A DNA stretch of 64,000 bases, taken from contig NZ_BMMP01000008.1 in the NCBI RefSeq assembly GCF_014645895.1, positions 1 through 64,000 of the forward strand. Direction: 5' to 3'. The translations under genes and the position numbers were made by a program. Of the stretch, positions 49,712-58,763 are shown in pieces. Every line of letters begins with the position of its first letter. Within the stretch, counting starts at the first letter, position 1. The DNA is from Streptomyces daqingensis. Its GTDB lineage: Bacteria; Actinomycetota; Actinomycetes; Streptomycetales; Streptomycetaceae. The notes beneath the pieces are model-generated. The model had not been told where the DNA came from and ran no database searches. It saw nothing but the letters and a program-made list of their open reading frames with translations.

Positions 49712-50842
49712 TCAGGCGAGCCCCAGCCGTTCCGCCGCCGCATCCGCGTCGATCGGCACGATCACCGGCTGCGGAGCGCCCGCGACCGCCCAGTCCGGGT
49801 CCTTCAGGCCGTTGCCGGTCACGGTGCACACCACACGCTGCCCCGGCTCCAACTGCCCCTGCTCGGCGGCCTGGAGCAGCCCCGCGACGGACGCCGCGGA
49901 CGCGGGCTCCACGAAGACGCCCTCCCGCTGCGCCAACAGCTTGTAGGCGCGCAGGATTTGACGGTCCGTCACCGCGTCGATGAAGCCGCCCGACTCGTCC
50001 CGCGCCTGCTCCGCGAACTCCCACGAGGCGGGGTTGCCGATCCTGATGGCGGTGGCGATGGTGCTGGGGTCCTTCACGGCCTCGCCGCGCACGATCGGAG
50101 CGGCGCCCGACGCCTGGAACCCCCACATGCGGGGGGTGCGCGCCGCCGGGCCGTCCGCCGCGTATTCGCGGTAACCCCGCCAGTACGCGGTGATGTTGCC
50201 CGCGTTGCCGACCGGGAGGACGTGGATGTCGGGGGCGTCCCCGAGCATGTCGACGACCTCGAAGGCAGCGGTCTTCTGGCCTTCGATGCGGTGCGGGTTG
50301 ACCGAATTGACCAGCGCCACGGGGTACTTGTCGGACAGGCCGCGCGCGAGGGTGAGGCAGTCGTCGAAATTGCCCTCCACCTGGAGGATCTTGGCGCCGT
50401 GCACCAGGGCCTGGCCCATCTTGCCCAGCGCGATCTTGCCCTGCGGGACGAGGACCGCGCAGACCATTCCCGCGCGGACGGCGTAGGCGGCCGCCGACGC
50501 CGAAGTGTTGCCCGTCGAGGCGCAGATGACCGCCTGCGCGCCCTCCTCCTTGGCGTGCGTGATGGCCATCGTCATGCCGCGGTCCTTGAAGGAACCGGTG
50601 GGGTTCGCCCCCTCGACCTTGAGGTGGACGTCGCAGCCCGTGAGCTCGGAGAGCAGCTGCGCCGGGACGAGCGGCGTGCCCCCCTCGCGCAGGCTGACGG
50701 GAGCCGTGTCCGGGCCCAGGGCGAGCCGGTCGCGGTACTCCTCGATGACGCCTCGCCACTGCCGCGTCCCGGCTGCCCGGGCGGGCGCCCCGGAGGCCGC
50801 CGGGGCCTCGGACGCTCCGGCTGCGGATGCTGCGCTTTCCAT
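49712..50842 (-). CDS. thrC: Threonine synthase
   Basis: This 376-aa PLP enzyme converts O-phosphohomoserine to threonine. The N-terminus is Ala-rich and variable. The catalytic core has the PLP Lys in '[19 protein letters not shown]', the phosphate cup in '[20 protein letters not shown]' and '[18 protein letters not shown]'. It is the short bacterial/actinobacterial form without the yeast-type extension. The start is taken as the ATG; a GTG nine bases upstream is next to GGAGG and cannot be excluded. The hom stop is 31 bases upstream, giving a hom-thrC operon. Confidence 0.96.
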   Translation of the reverse strand: MESAASAAGASEAPAASGAPARAAGTRQWRGVIEEYRDRLALGPDTAPVSLREGGTPLVPAQLLSELTGCDVHLKVEGANPTGSFKDRGMTMAITHAKEEGAQAVICASTGNTSASAAAYAVRAGMVCAVLVPQGKIALGKMGQALVHGAKILQVEGNFDDCLTLARGLSDKYPVALVNSVNPHRIEGQKTAAFEVVDMLGDAPDIHVLPVGNAGNITAYWRGYREYAADGPAARTPRMWGFQASGAAPIVRGEAVKDPSTIATAIRIGNPASWEFAEQARDESGGFIDAVTDRQILRAYKLLAQREGVFVEPASAASVAGLLQAAEQGQLEPGQRVVCTVTGNGLKDPDWAVAGAPQPVIVPIDADAAAERLGLA

Positions 50843-50873
50843 GGTGGTCACTGTCCTCCGACTCCCTGCTGCC

Positions 50874-52166
50874 CTATTCGCCCTCGACCCGCATGATGCT
50901 GGCGACGCCGCGCACCGTGTCCAGTTTGCGCAGTGCCTCGACGGTCGCGCTGAGCGCGGCGTCCGCCGCGCGGTGGGTGACCACGACGAGCCACGCGTCG
51001 CCGTCCTTGCCCTGCTGGCGGACGGTGTCGATGGAGACGCCGTGCTCCGCGAAGACGGTGGCGACCTGCGCCAGGACACCGGGCTTGTCCGCCACGTCGA
51101 GGCTGATGTGGTACCGCGTGACCACCTCGCCCATGGGCGAGACCGGGAGCTGCGCGTACGACGACTCGCCCGGCCCGCGGCCGCCGTTGAGCTTGTTGCG
51201 GCAGGCGGCCACCAGGTCGCCCAGGACGGCGGAGGCCGTGGGAGCGCCGCCCGCCCCGGGCCCGTAGAACATCAGCTGGCCGGCGGCGTCCGACTCGACG
51301 AAGACCGCGTTGTAGGCCTCGCGGACGTTGGAGAGCGGATGGCTGAGCGGGATCATCGCCGGATGCACGCGCGCCGTGACGGAGCGGCCGTCGGCGGAGC
51401 GCTCGCAGATGGCCAGGAGCTTCACCGTGCAGCCCATGCGCTTCGCCGAGGCGATGTCGGCGGCGCTCACCTCGGTGAGGCCCTCGCGGTGCACGTCGTC
51501 GAGGCGTACGCGCGTGTGGAAGGCGATTCCGGCGAGGATCGCGGCCTTGGCGGCCGCGTCGAAGCCCTCGACGTCGGCGGTCGGGTCGGCCTCCGCGTAC
51601 CCGAGGGCGGTGGCCTCGTCGAGCGCCTCGCCGTAACCGGTACCGCTGGAGTCCATCCGGTCGAGGATGAAGTTCGTCGTGCCGTTGACGATGCCGAGGA
51701 CGCGGTTGACCTTGTCGCCGGCCAGGGATTCGCGCAGCGGCCTGACCAGCGGGATCGCGGCGGCGACCGCGGCCTCGTAGTACAGGTCTGCGCCGTGTTT
51801 CTCCGCGGCCTCGTGGAGGGTGGGGCCGTCCTCGGCGAGGAGCGCCTTGTTGGCCGTCACCACGCTCGCGCCGTTCTCGAAGGCGGAGGTGATCAGCGCG
51901 CGGGCGGGCTCGATGCCGCCGATGACCTCGACGACGACGTCGACGTCCGCGCGCCGGGCGAGAGCGGCCGCGTCCGTGGTGACCAGGGCGGGGTCGATGC
52001 CCTCCCGCACCCGGTCGGGGCGGCGCACGGCCACCCCCGCCAGCTCGACGGGGGCGCCGATGCGCGCGGCGAGGTCCTCGGCGTGCGTCGTCATGATGCG
52101 TGCCACCTCTGAGCCGACCGTTCCGCAGCCCAGCAGCGCCACCTTCAGCGGACGCGTACGCATCAT
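50874..52166 (-). CDS. hom: Homoserine dehydrogenase
   Basis: This 430-aa NAD(P)-dependent enzyme reduces aspartate semialdehyde. The N-terminal Rossmann motif is '[19 protein letters not shown]'. The catalytic region is '[19 protein letters not shown]' and '[20 protein letters not shown]'. A C-terminal ACT domain ('[20 protein letters not shown]') gives threonine feedback control. There are two tandem ATG starts at 52166 and 52163. The ACT domain is intact, so normal feedback inhibition is expected. Confidence 0.97.
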   Translation of the reverse strand: MMRTRPLKVALLGCGTVGSEVARIMTTHAEDLAARIGAPVELAGVAVRRPDRVREGIDPALVTTDAAALARRADVDVVVEVIGGIEPARALITSAFENGASVVTANKALLAEDGPTLHEAAEKHGADLYYEAAVAAAIPLVRPLRESLAGDKVNRVLGIVNGTTNFILDRMDSSGTGYGEALDEATALGYAEADPTADVEGFDAAAKAAILAGIAFHTRVRLDDVHREGLTEVSAADIASAKRMGCTVKLLAICERSADGRSVTARVHPAMIPLSHPLSNVREAYNAVFVESDAAGQLMFYGPGAGGAPTASAVLGDLVAACRNKLNGGRGPGESSYAQLPVSPMGEVVTRYHISLDVADKPGVLAQVATVFAEHGVSIDTVRQQGKDGDAWLVVVTHRAADAALSATVEALRKLDTVRGVASIMRVEGE

Positions 52167-52259
52167 CCGACCTCGCCTCTCGTCATTTCCTGTGCTGTCA
52201 GTCTCACGTAAGGAACGGGAGAATCGACGCCCGTTCCAACATGTGGGACGTATATCTCG

Positions 52260-53651
52260 CTAACCGACATCGAGTCGCAAGAGATCCTCTTCCGTCTCCC
52301 GGCGGATGATCACTCGCGCCTCTCCGCCGCGCACCGCGACCACGGGCGGACGCAGCGCGTGGTTGTAGTTGTTCGCCATGGAGCGGCAGTAGGCGCCCGT
52401 CGCCGGAACGGCGAGCAGGTCACCCGGGGCGACGTCCGCCGGCAGGAACGCGTCCCGTACGACGATGTCCCCGCTCTCGCAGTGCTTGCCGACGACGCGG
52501 GAGAGCATCGGCTCGGCGTCCGACGTCCGCGAGACCAGCGAGACGCTGTACTCGGCGTCGTAGAGCGCTGTGCGGACGTTGTCCGACATGCCGCCGTCCA
52601 CGCTGACGTACGTGCGAAGCCCCGGCAGCTCCTTGACCGTCCCCACCTCGTAGACCGTGCACGCCGAAGGGCCGACGATGGCGCGGCCCGGTTCGACGGA
52701 CAGCCGCGGCACCGCGAGCCGGGCCCCCCGGCACTCACGGCCGACGATCTCGCGGAGCGACTTGGCGATGGTGTGCGGGTCACTCGGGTCGTCCTCGGAC
52801 GTGTAGGCGATGCCGAGCCCTCCGCCCAGGTCGATCTCCGGCAGTTCGACGCCGTGCTCGTCGCGGATCTCCGCGAGAAGGCCGACGACGCGGTGCGCGG
52901 CCACCTCGAAGCCCGACGTGTCGAAGATCTGCGAGCCGATGTGCGAGTGGATGCCCACCAGCTCCAGGCTGTCCAGCTTCAGCACCCGGCGCACGGCCTC
53001 CGCCGCCTGGCCCCCGGCGAGCGCGAGCCCGAACTTCTGGTCCTCGTGCGCCGTCGCGATGAACTCGTGCGTATGCGCCTCGACGCCGACCGTCACCCTG
53101 ATCTGGACGGGCTGCCGCCTGCCCAGCCGCTCAGCGGTCCGGGCCACTCGGGCGATCTCCTGGAAGGAGTCCACGACGATGCGCCCCACGCCCGCCTCGA
53201 TCGCCTGGTGGAGCTCGGCGGACGACTTGTTGTTGCCGTGCAGAGCGATCCGCTCGGGCGGCATGCCGCCCGCGAGAGCGATCGACAGCTCGCCGCCGGA
53301 GCAGACGTCCAGGTTCAGCCCCTCCTCCGTCAGCCAGCGCACGACGGCGCGGGAGAGGAACGCCTTGCCCGCGTAGAAGACGTCGGCGTCCGGGCCGAAC
53401 GCGTCACGCCAGGCGCGGCAGCGGGCGCGGAAGTCGTCCTCGTCGAGCACGAAGAGCGCCGTACCGAACTCCTCGGCCAGCTCGGCCAGGCCGAGACCGC
53501 CGACGCTGACGGCTCCGGACCCGGAACGGGCCGCCGTGAGGGGCCAGACCTTCGGGTCCAGCGCGTTGAGGTCGGTGGGCGGCGCCGTGTAGTGCCCCTC
53601 GGGCAGCACGTCGGCGTACCGCGGGCCTGCGGGGTGTGCGGAGCGGCTCAT
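52260..53651 (-). CDS. lysA: Diaminopimelate decarboxylase
   Basis: This 463-aa PLP enzyme performs the last step of lysine synthesis. The PLP Lys is in 'DADVFYAGKAFLSRAVVRW'. The barrel has 'ALHGNNKSSAELHQAIEAG', 'EIDLGGGLGIAYTSEDDPSD' and 'SVEPGRAIVGPSACTVYEVG'. The C-terminal active-site Cys is in 'GKHCESGDIVVRDAF', and 'GAYCRSMANNYNHALRP' closes the site. Its ATG overlaps the stop of a 16-residue upstream frame. The spacing to hom is 93 bases. Confidence 0.97.
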   Translation of the reverse strand: MSRSAHPAGPRYADVLPEGHYTAPPTDLNALDPKVWPLTAARSGSGAVSVGGLGLAELAEEFGTALFVLDEDDFRARCRAWRDAFGPDADVFYAGKAFLSRAVVRWLTEEGLNLDVCSGGELSIALAGGMPPERIALHGNNKSSAELHQAIEAGVGRIVVDSFQEIARVARTAERLGRRQPVQIRVTVGVEAHTHEFIATAHEDQKFGLALAGGQAAEAVRRVLKLDSLELVGIHSHIGSQIFDTSGFEVAAHRVVGLLAEIRDEHGVELPEIDLGGGLGIAYTSEDDPSDPHTIAKSLREIVGRECRGARLAVPRLSVEPGRAIVGPSACTVYEVGTVKELPGLRTYVSVDGGMSDNVRTALYDAEYSVSLVSRTSDAEPMLSRVVGKHCESGDIVVRDAFLPADVAPGDLLAVPATGAYCRSMANNYNHALRPPVVAVRGGEARVIIRRETEEDLLRLDVG

Positions 53652-53698
53652 TCGGGGGCCTCGCTCTCACTGTGCGCGTGGGGGTGGTGCGGATTCAT
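53648..53698 (-). CDS. Possible 16-residue leader frame overlapping lysA
   Basis: ATG 53698 opens MNPHHPHAHSESEAPE and its TGA overlaps the lysA ATG (ATGA). AAAGGA lies 12 bases before its start. His-, Glu- and Pro-rich with no Lys codons, so it is not a classical lysine attenuator. Translational coupling into lysA is the simplest role. The frame is too short for codon statistics. Confidence 0.35.
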   Translation of the reverse strand: MNPHHPHAHSESEAPE

Positions 53699-53823
53699 GT
53701 CGGTTCTGCGTCCTTTACGAAGTCTCGGACGTCCCGGGTGCCGGCCGCTCGCCGGGCGGCGGCGTTCGGCCGTGGGACTGGAGCGAAAGTCGGTCGGGGC
53801 CCGCCTGGGTCTCACGGGGACGC

Positions 53824-54720
53824 TCAGAGGCGGGCGGGCGCGGTGACGCCCAGCTGGGACAGGCCGCCTGCCAGCACCGCCCCGGTGGCTTCGACCAGGG
53901 CCATCCGGGCGCGGTGGGCGGCCCCGGGTTTCTCGTCGCCACGGGGCAGGGGCGGACATCGGTCGTGGAACTCGAAGAAGGCGTCCCCCACGGACACGAG
54001 GTGACGGGCATGCCTGGCCGGGCCCGACTGCTCGCTGATGCGCCGGTGGTCGGCGAGGAGCGCGAGCAGGGCGCGTGCGCTGGGACTGCCGTACGGGGAG
54101 CGCGCCGGGGCGGGGGACGGTGGCGGGGCGGGGGCGTGCGACGGGACGGCGGTGTCGGCGGCGCGGTCGTGTCCGTCGGTGCACGCATACGGATCGCCGC
54201 GGAAGCCCAGGTCGCGGGCGTTGCGTGCGAGTGCGCGGGTGCGTGCGTGCGCGTACTGGACGTGGAAGAGCGGGCTGGAGCGGGAAGTCCGCACGGCCAG
54301 CGCGTCCCGGGCGTCCCCCGTGACGGCACTCCATCGCGCGATGTCGGTGGCGGGATCGTCGGCACCGGCCGGGGCGGCCCCAGAGCGGGCGAGCTCGTCG
54401 ACCAGCGCCGCCCTGGCCCCGTCCTCCAGCGTCACGTTGAGGAAGCCGCCTCCGGTGACCTCCACGCCGCGCACACCGTCCTGCTCGGCGAGCCCGGCCC
54501 GGAGCACCCGGGCCACCTCGTGCGGCGGAGCGCCGCACGCCTTCGCGACCTGGAACGCGACGTTGACCGAGTAGTCCCCCTCGCCCCGCCTCGGCGGAGC
54601 CTCCACCACCACCCGTCCGCGCGGTCCGAGGTCGTCACGCAGGGAGAGCGGGAGCTCCCCCTTCTCGGCGGCGCGACGCACTGTGCGCAGGACAGTGCGG
54701 GAGAGCTGGGCGGGTGTCAC
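53824..54720 (-). CDS. nrtL: NrtL-like ArgRS-derived protein without catalytic core
   Basis: This 298-aa protein joins the N-terminal additional domain of arginyl-tRNA synthetase ('GDYSVNVAFQVAKACGAPP', 'VEVTGGGFLNVTLEDGARA') directly to the DALR anticodon-binding domain ('YAHARTRALARNARDLGF', 'ARHLVSVGDAFFEFHDRCP', 'VEATGAVLAGGLSQLGVTA'). The HIGH and KMSKS regions of the catalytic Rossmann fold are missing. In many actinobacteria the real argS lies next to lysA; this looks like the streptomycete relic kept there. The start is GTG at 54720, without a strong RBS. An RNA-binding role is inference. Confidence 0.88.
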   Translation of the reverse strand: MTPAQLSRTVLRTVRRAAEKGELPLSLRDDLGPRGRVVVEAPPRRGEGDYSVNVAFQVAKACGAPPHEVARVLRAGLAEQDGVRGVEVTGGGFLNVTLEDGARAALVDELARSGAAPAGADDPATDIARWSAVTGDARDALAVRTSRSSPLFHVQYAHARTRALARNARDLGFRGDPYACTDGHDRAADTAVPSHAPAPPPSPAPARSPYGSPSARALLALLADHRRISEQSGPARHARHLVSVGDAFFEFHDRCPPLPRGDEKPGAAHRARMALVEATGAVLAGGLSQLGVTAPARL

Positions 54721-54983
54721 GGAGCAAGCGTATGGGAGAGGGGGTGGGTGCGCGCGAACCGGTTTGCCCGAGGCGGAGACGACCGGGCAGTGAGACGCCG
54801 GAACAGGTCCACGCAGCCGGCGGGGAGCACGTAACCGCTGGTGACGGTGGGTGCGCGCGCGACGACCGGCGGCCACGGGGCGAACACCGGGACGGCCACA
54901 GGGTGAGCGCCGAACTCGTACCCGGAAGACGGTCACCCGGCGGTCGGCGGAGGAACAGGGTTGGGAGAGAGCGCGGGTCCGCG

Positions 54984-55421
54984 TCAGGGACGGGCCGGCC
55001 CCACGGCCGGCTCCTCCCCCTCCTCCTCGGAGGTCTCACTGCCGACGTCGGCGCCCGTCAACTGCCGTACCATGCGGACCAGTTCGGACGGCTCGAAGGG
55101 TTTCGCCAGAAGGGCGTCCACCTCCGGCTCACCCCCCTCGCCGTCACCGAGATGGGAGCGCCCGCTCACGATGGCGACGGGAATGTGACGCGTACGGGGG
55201 TCGGAGCGGAGCCGGGCGGCCGTGCGCAGACCGTCGAGACGGGGCATCACGACGTCGAGCGTGACGAGATCGGGACGCACACCGTGCACGACGTCCAGGC
55301 ATTCGACGCCGTCGGTGGCGGTCACGACCTCGAAGCCCTCCAGCTCGAGATTGACCTTGATCAGCTGCCGGACAACCTTGTCGTCGTCCACGACAAGAAC
55401 CCGGCCGGACATACCTGGCAC
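54984..55421 (-). CDS. Stand-alone response-regulator receiver domain
   Basis: This 145-aa single CheY-like domain has acidic residues in 'RVLVVDDDKVVRQLIKVNL', phospho-Asp56 in 'PDLVTLDVVMPRLDGLR', Ser in 'VAIVSGRS' and Lys in 'DALLAKPFEPSELV'. An acidic Glu-rich tail of about 20 residues follows, with no DNA-binding domain. The start is a GTG at 55421; ATG 55412 is three codons in. No kinase is adjacent. It lies between tRNA-Arg and nrtL and is a conserved neighbour in streptomycetes (family knowledge). It probably relays a signal to a protein partner. Confidence 0.88.
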   Translation of the reverse strand: MPGMSGRVLVVDDDKVVRQLIKVNLELEGFEVVTATDGVECLDVVHGVRPDLVTLDVVMPRLDGLRTAARLRSDPRTRHIPVAIVSGRSHLGDGEGGEPEVDALLAKPFEPSELVRMVRQLTGADVGSETSEEEGEEPAVGPARP

Positions 55422-55608
55422 GCGACTAAGCCTAGGCTTACCACTCCCCCGTCGTCCGGGTTTTGCCCTTTTCCACCCCTGCGGGCGGCAGCACCGTCAC
55501 AACATCCACACCGGTCCCCGGGCAGGCGTCAAGCCCTGAAACCCGGTTCCGGTGCACCACCACCGAGCTGGTACTGTTCTTCCTGTCGCCGCCGAGAAGC
55601 GCCGACGA

Positions 55609-55680
55609 GCCCCCGTAGCTCAGGGGATAGAGCAACGGCCTCCGGAGCCGTGTGCGCAGGTTCGAATCCTGCCGGGGGTA
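55609..55680 (+). tRNA. tRNA-Arg (anticodon CCG)
   Basis: A complete cloverleaf is present: acceptor GCCCCCG with CGGGGGT (terminal G-U pair), D stem GCTC/GAGC, anticodon stem ACGGC/GCCGT with loop CTCCGGA (anticodon CCG at 55642-55644), a four-base variable loop, and T stem GCAGG/CCTGC with TTCGAAT. CCA is not encoded (the 3' flank is CCT). It is followed by a strong hairpin. Confidence 0.95.
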
Positions 55681-55698
55681 CCTCGCAACAGGTACTCA

Positions 55699-55738
55699 AA
55701 CGCCCCGCCACCAGCCACGATGCTGAGTGCGGGGCGTT
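55699..55738 (+). terminator. Intrinsic terminator after tRNA-Arg
   Basis: AACGCCCCGC (55699-55708) and GCGGGGCGTT (55729-55738) are exact complements with a 20-base loop, followed by GTTTCGTG. It lies 18 bases after the tRNA. Confidence 0.8.
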
Positions 55739-56157
55739 GTTTCGTGTACTCACCGGGGAGGTCCCGTTCTGGCTGGAGGACCGCAGGCAGCCAGAAATCA
55801 CTCACTGGCAAGGCTCCGAACGGCCCGATGCAGATCCGAAACGGGCCCGATGCAGAGGTGCGTGTCTCCGTTCCCGTGCGTGATGCCCCTGCACCTCGCG
55901 GTCGGCTGAAGTGCCGCGGCAAGGGCTCAGCGGACCGGGGGCTGTCTGCGGGCCGAATCCGGCGGGCGCTCGCACCGGACTTCGGGTGATCTCACCCGCG
56001 TACCGCCGTACGGGGAAGTCGCACCGGGGACTGCGGAGGAGTTGCCGGCCGAACTCTCGGGGGATCGGCCGGCAACCGGGCGTCTGACGTGTAGGAGGGG
56101 GTGACACGCGGCGGGGAGTCCGGCGCCGCCTCCGTTGCTCCGCCCCCGGTGCCTCGC
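55739..56157. other. 419-bp region without a supported gene after tRNA-Arg
   Basis: No frame shows coding bias. It holds a local duplication: TCCGAACGGCCCGATGCAGA at 55815-55834 followed by a near-copy at 55835-55856. It also holds the lipase terminator (56041-56076). No integrase and no copy of the tRNA 3' end is present, so there is no evidence of an integrated element here. Confidence 0.5.
56041..56076 (-). terminator. Terminator after the lipase gene
   Basis: Perfect 12-bp arms GTTGCCGGCCGA (56041-56052) and TCGGCCGGCAAC (56065-56076) with a 12-base loop lie 81 bases past the lipase stop on the minus strand. Confidence 0.75.
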
Positions 56158-57471
56158 TCAGTGGCGGCTCGCGGAGAGGAACCACTCCGTGATGTGGGGC
56201 TGGGCGGCGATCTGCGAGCCGAAGTGGAGGGAGGGGCCGGTGACTTCGGCGCCGACGTCCTGCACCGGCACGTCGACCCCCTGCCGTGCGAAGGCACGGG
56301 CGCAGAACGGGGTGTTGGCGTTGGCGGCCTGCTCGTCCCCGCCGGCGAAGTAGAGCCGGGTGGGTGCCTGCGGGCGCCAGCCGGTGCAGGCGTTGTCGGT
56401 CTCCACCAGGGCCCGGGACATCGCCTCGTTCGGTTCGCGCAGCAGTCCCTCTCCGTGGGGGGTGAGGAGCTCCTGGAGGGTTTCCGGGGTGGCTTCTGCC
56501 AGTTCCTGGTAGGAGTGCGTGCCGTCGGTCAGCTCGTCGATCTTCGGCGCGTAGGGCTCGCGGAAGACCTCACCCGGGTCGTCGTACACGTCGTGCAGCC
56601 GGTTGAAGCTGGCGAGGGCATAGGCGCTGCTGACCGTGGCGGGCTTGGCCGCGACCTCGCCCTCGAGCATCGCCGGGATCTGGACGCGGCGCAGGTCGTA
56701 CGCCCCGCTTACGGCGGCCATCGCGCCCAGCCGGAACCGTGTGCCGTCGTCCTCCCGCAGGTTCCGGCCCAGCCCGAGCGCGACTCCGCCGCCCTGGGAG
56801 AACCCGGTGGCGAAGACCTTGCTGCGAAGTGTCCGGCCCTCGGTCGGCAGGTAGCCGTCGGCCGCGCGCAGCATGTCGAGGGTGACGTCCGCCGCGGAGC
56901 GCACGTGCAGGTACGGGTGGGTGCCGGGGCCCTTGCCCATGCCGAGGTAGTCGGGGGCGAGGGTGGCGAATCCGGAGGCGGCGTAGCCGAGTGCGGCCGT
57001 GGCGTCGAAGCCGTGCGGGTCCGTCGAGGGCGCGTCGGTGCGGAGCAGTTCGCTGCCGTGCCCGTAGGTCACGGGGGTCAGCGCGCCGGAGCGGTGGAGC
57101 GGCAGGATGAGCAGGCCACTGGCCGTGGTGGGACGGCCGTCGGTGTCGACGGTGCGGTACACGAGGCGGTAGCCCTCCACGCCGTACCGGACCTGGTCGT
57201 TGCCGAAGCCGTGCTCCTCCAGGCTGGCGGAGACCTCTTCGACGGTGGGCAGCGTGTAGATCCGCTCAGCGGAGACGACGGTGCCGCGTCCCTGGGCGTG
57301 CTGGCCGCCGGGATGCAGGTCGCCCGCGGGAGAGGCCGTCGCGGCGACGGCGGGGTCGGCGGGGACGGCGCCGAGCAGGAGCACGCTCACCGCGGAAGCG
57401 GCGAGGAGTAACCGGCCCCCGGGCAGCAGACGACGGTTGGTTGACCGCACAGTGCGGAAAGTCATGAACAT
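56158..57471 (-). CDS. Secretory lipase/esterase (alpha/beta hydrolase, LIP family)
   Basis: This 437-aa exported hydrolase has a signal peptide with a basic start and hydrophobic core (LLLAASAVSVLLLGAV) ending in AVA. The alpha/beta-hydrolase fold shows 'LLILPLHRSGALTPVTYGHG', 'FATLAPDYLGMGKGPGTHPY' and the nucleophile elbow in 'KVFATGFSQGGGVALGLGR' (GFSQG). A C-terminal His motif is in 'GPSLHFGSQIAAQPHITEWF'. This resembles fungal/actinobacterial secretory lipases that cleave triacylglycerol or esters. Two tandem starts (57471, 57465) are possible; neither has a strong RBS. Confidence 0.87.
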   Translation of the reverse strand: MFMTFRTVRSTNRRLLPGGRLLLAASAVSVLLLGAVPADPAVAATASPAGDLHPGGQHAQGRGTVVSAERIYTLPTVEEVSASLEEHGFGNDQVRYGVEGYRLVYRTVDTDGRPTTASGLLILPLHRSGALTPVTYGHGSELLRTDAPSTDPHGFDATAALGYAASGFATLAPDYLGMGKGPGTHPYLHVRSAADVTLDMLRAADGYLPTEGRTLRSKVFATGFSQGGGVALGLGRNLREDDGTRFRLGAMAAVSGAYDLRRVQIPAMLEGEVAAKPATVSSAYALASFNRLHDVYDDPGEVFREPYAPKIDELTDGTHSYQELAEATPETLQELLTPHGEGLLREPNEAMSRALVETDNACTGWRPQAPTRLYFAGGDEQAANANTPFCARAFARQGVDVPVQDVGAEVTGPSLHFGSQIAAQPHITEWFLSASRH

Positions 57472-57648
57472 GCCACAACTTATCTCACTACGGGCAGACG
57501 GGTAAACAGATGTGAGGGCGGAGGGAACCAGCGAACACGCCCCCGGGCCACGGTGTGTCAGTCGTCCGAGGAGAACCGGACGTACGTCGAGGACGGTGGA
57601 CGTACGACGCGGGCACGGCAGTTGCACAGCTCCGGGCCCGGCCCCGCC

Positions 57649-58302
57649 CTAGAACCTCTCGCGGCCCGGCCGGTGCGGGGGGCCGCGCCGGTCGTCGATG
57701 CAGCACTCCAGGCCGGGCCGGTGCGCGGTCCACCGTGACAGGTCGTGGACGCTCAACACCCCTTGCGTGCGCAGCGACTTCACCGGGAGGAAGCGGACCA
57801 GCGTCCCGGTCGTCCCGTCGGCCGGGAGGGGTTCCAGGCCGGTCACCGGAAGGCCGAGCTCGTAGCGCTGCGTCCACGCGCCGTCGAGGCGGCGGTTGGT
57901 GTGGACGAGCCGCTCGCTGAGCGCCGCGACGACGGACATGCCGCGGCGCGCGAAGCCGTCAGGGAGCCTCTCGGGATCGGGCGAGTCGAAGAAGCGCAGG
58001 TCCTTCGAGGCCATCACCGGCTTCTTCACGGTCTCGCCGTGCTCGTCGACGCGGGTGTCCGTGCCCCGTCCGTCGTCCGCCACGGACACGGAGCCGTCGC
58101 GGTGCAGGGTGACGGTGCAGCGTCCCCCTGCCCGGCTCGCCGCCTCGTCCGCGGCGTAGGCGACGATCTCGAGGACGAGATGGCCCGGGCCGCCTGGCGC
58201 GTACCTCTCCGGATCGCGGCGGACGGCGGCGAGGTGGTCACGGTCGACGGCACGGGACCAGTCGTGGGTGGTGTTGGCCCAAGAGGCCCTGGACGAACGC
58301 AT
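57649..58302 (-). CDS. GyrB-type GHKL domain protein with degenerate ATP site
   Basis: This 217-aa protein matches only the N-terminal ATPase half of DNA gyrase B: 'DRDHLAAVRRDPERYAPGGP' (LEAVRKRPGMYIG in GyrB), 'HLVLEIVAYAADEAA' (HHLVYEVVDNSIDEA), 'SVSVADDGRGTD', 'MSVVAALSERLVHTNR' and 'TGTLVRFLPV'. The catalytic Glu (Glu45) and the adenine-binding Asp (Asp76) are kept. The Mg-binding Asn is Tyr49, and the Gly-rich lid loop (GLHGVG) is FARRG. The transducer, TOPRIM and tail domains are missing. ATP hydrolysis is doubtful. The start is ATG with GGGAG nine bases upstream. It is divergent from the small coiled-coil gene. Confidence 0.75.
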   Translation of the reverse strand: MRSSRASWANTTHDWSRAVDRDHLAAVRRDPERYAPGGPGHLVLEIVAYAADEAASRAGGRCTVTLHRDGSVSVADDGRGTDTRVDEHGETVKKPVMASKDLRFFDSPDPERLPDGFARRGMSVVAALSERLVHTNRRLDGAWTQRYELGLPVTGLEPLPADGTTGTLVRFLPVKSLRTQGVLSVHDLSRWTAHRPGLECCIDDRRGPPHRPGRERF

Positions 58303-58463
58303 CCGCACAGTCTCCCGCCCGCCGGATCCGCCCGGAGGGACAGCCGGTCCGTAGGCCGTTCTCCGGGCCGCACGCGGCGGATCCGGGGCCGCGGGGCGAC
58401 GCTCGACGATCTTGCGTACGCAGGCACCGCGGTTCGCAGCTGTGACGTCGTACGCTCGGAGAT

Positions 58464-58763
58464 ATGGCTGATCGTAGAGAGTCCGAGGCCGACGCCCTGT
58501 ACGTGGACGCGCAGCAGGGCGTGGCGGAAGCGCGCCGGCACGTGCGCGACGCGGCAGCCGGAACCGACAGCACGCAGCTCGAGATCGCTCTCGACGAACT
58601 GGAAGCGGCGCTCGCGCACCAGGAGGCCGCCCGCGCACGCCCCCAGGACGACGACTGGCTGCTCACCGCTCTCGGAGCGGCGAACGCCATCGATCCCGAG
58701 TTCCACGGCGACGTGGCGACGCGGCCCCACCAGGACAGCGCTGAAGCGGAACCCCCCGGCTGA
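58464..58763 (+). CDS. Small predicted coiled-coil protein
   Basis: This 99-aa soluble acidic protein begins 'MADRRESEADALYVDAQQGV', and its central heptad-rich segment 'STQLEIALDELEAALAHQEA' suggests a helix or coiled coil. There is no Cys, signal or membrane segment. The RBS is GGAG two bases before the ATG, which is short. It is divergent from the GyrB-like gene, with 161 bases between. The function is unknown; a partnership with the divergent gene is possible. Confidence 0.65.
   Translation: MADRRESEADALYVDAQQGVAEARRHVRDAAAGTDSTQLEIALDELEAALAHQEAARARPQDDDWLLTALGAANAIDPEFHGDVATRPHQDSAEAEPPG

Noticed and set aside
55609..56157. Integrated mobile element at tRNA-Arg
   Set aside because: No integrase, excisionase or repeat of the tRNA 3' end is found on either side.
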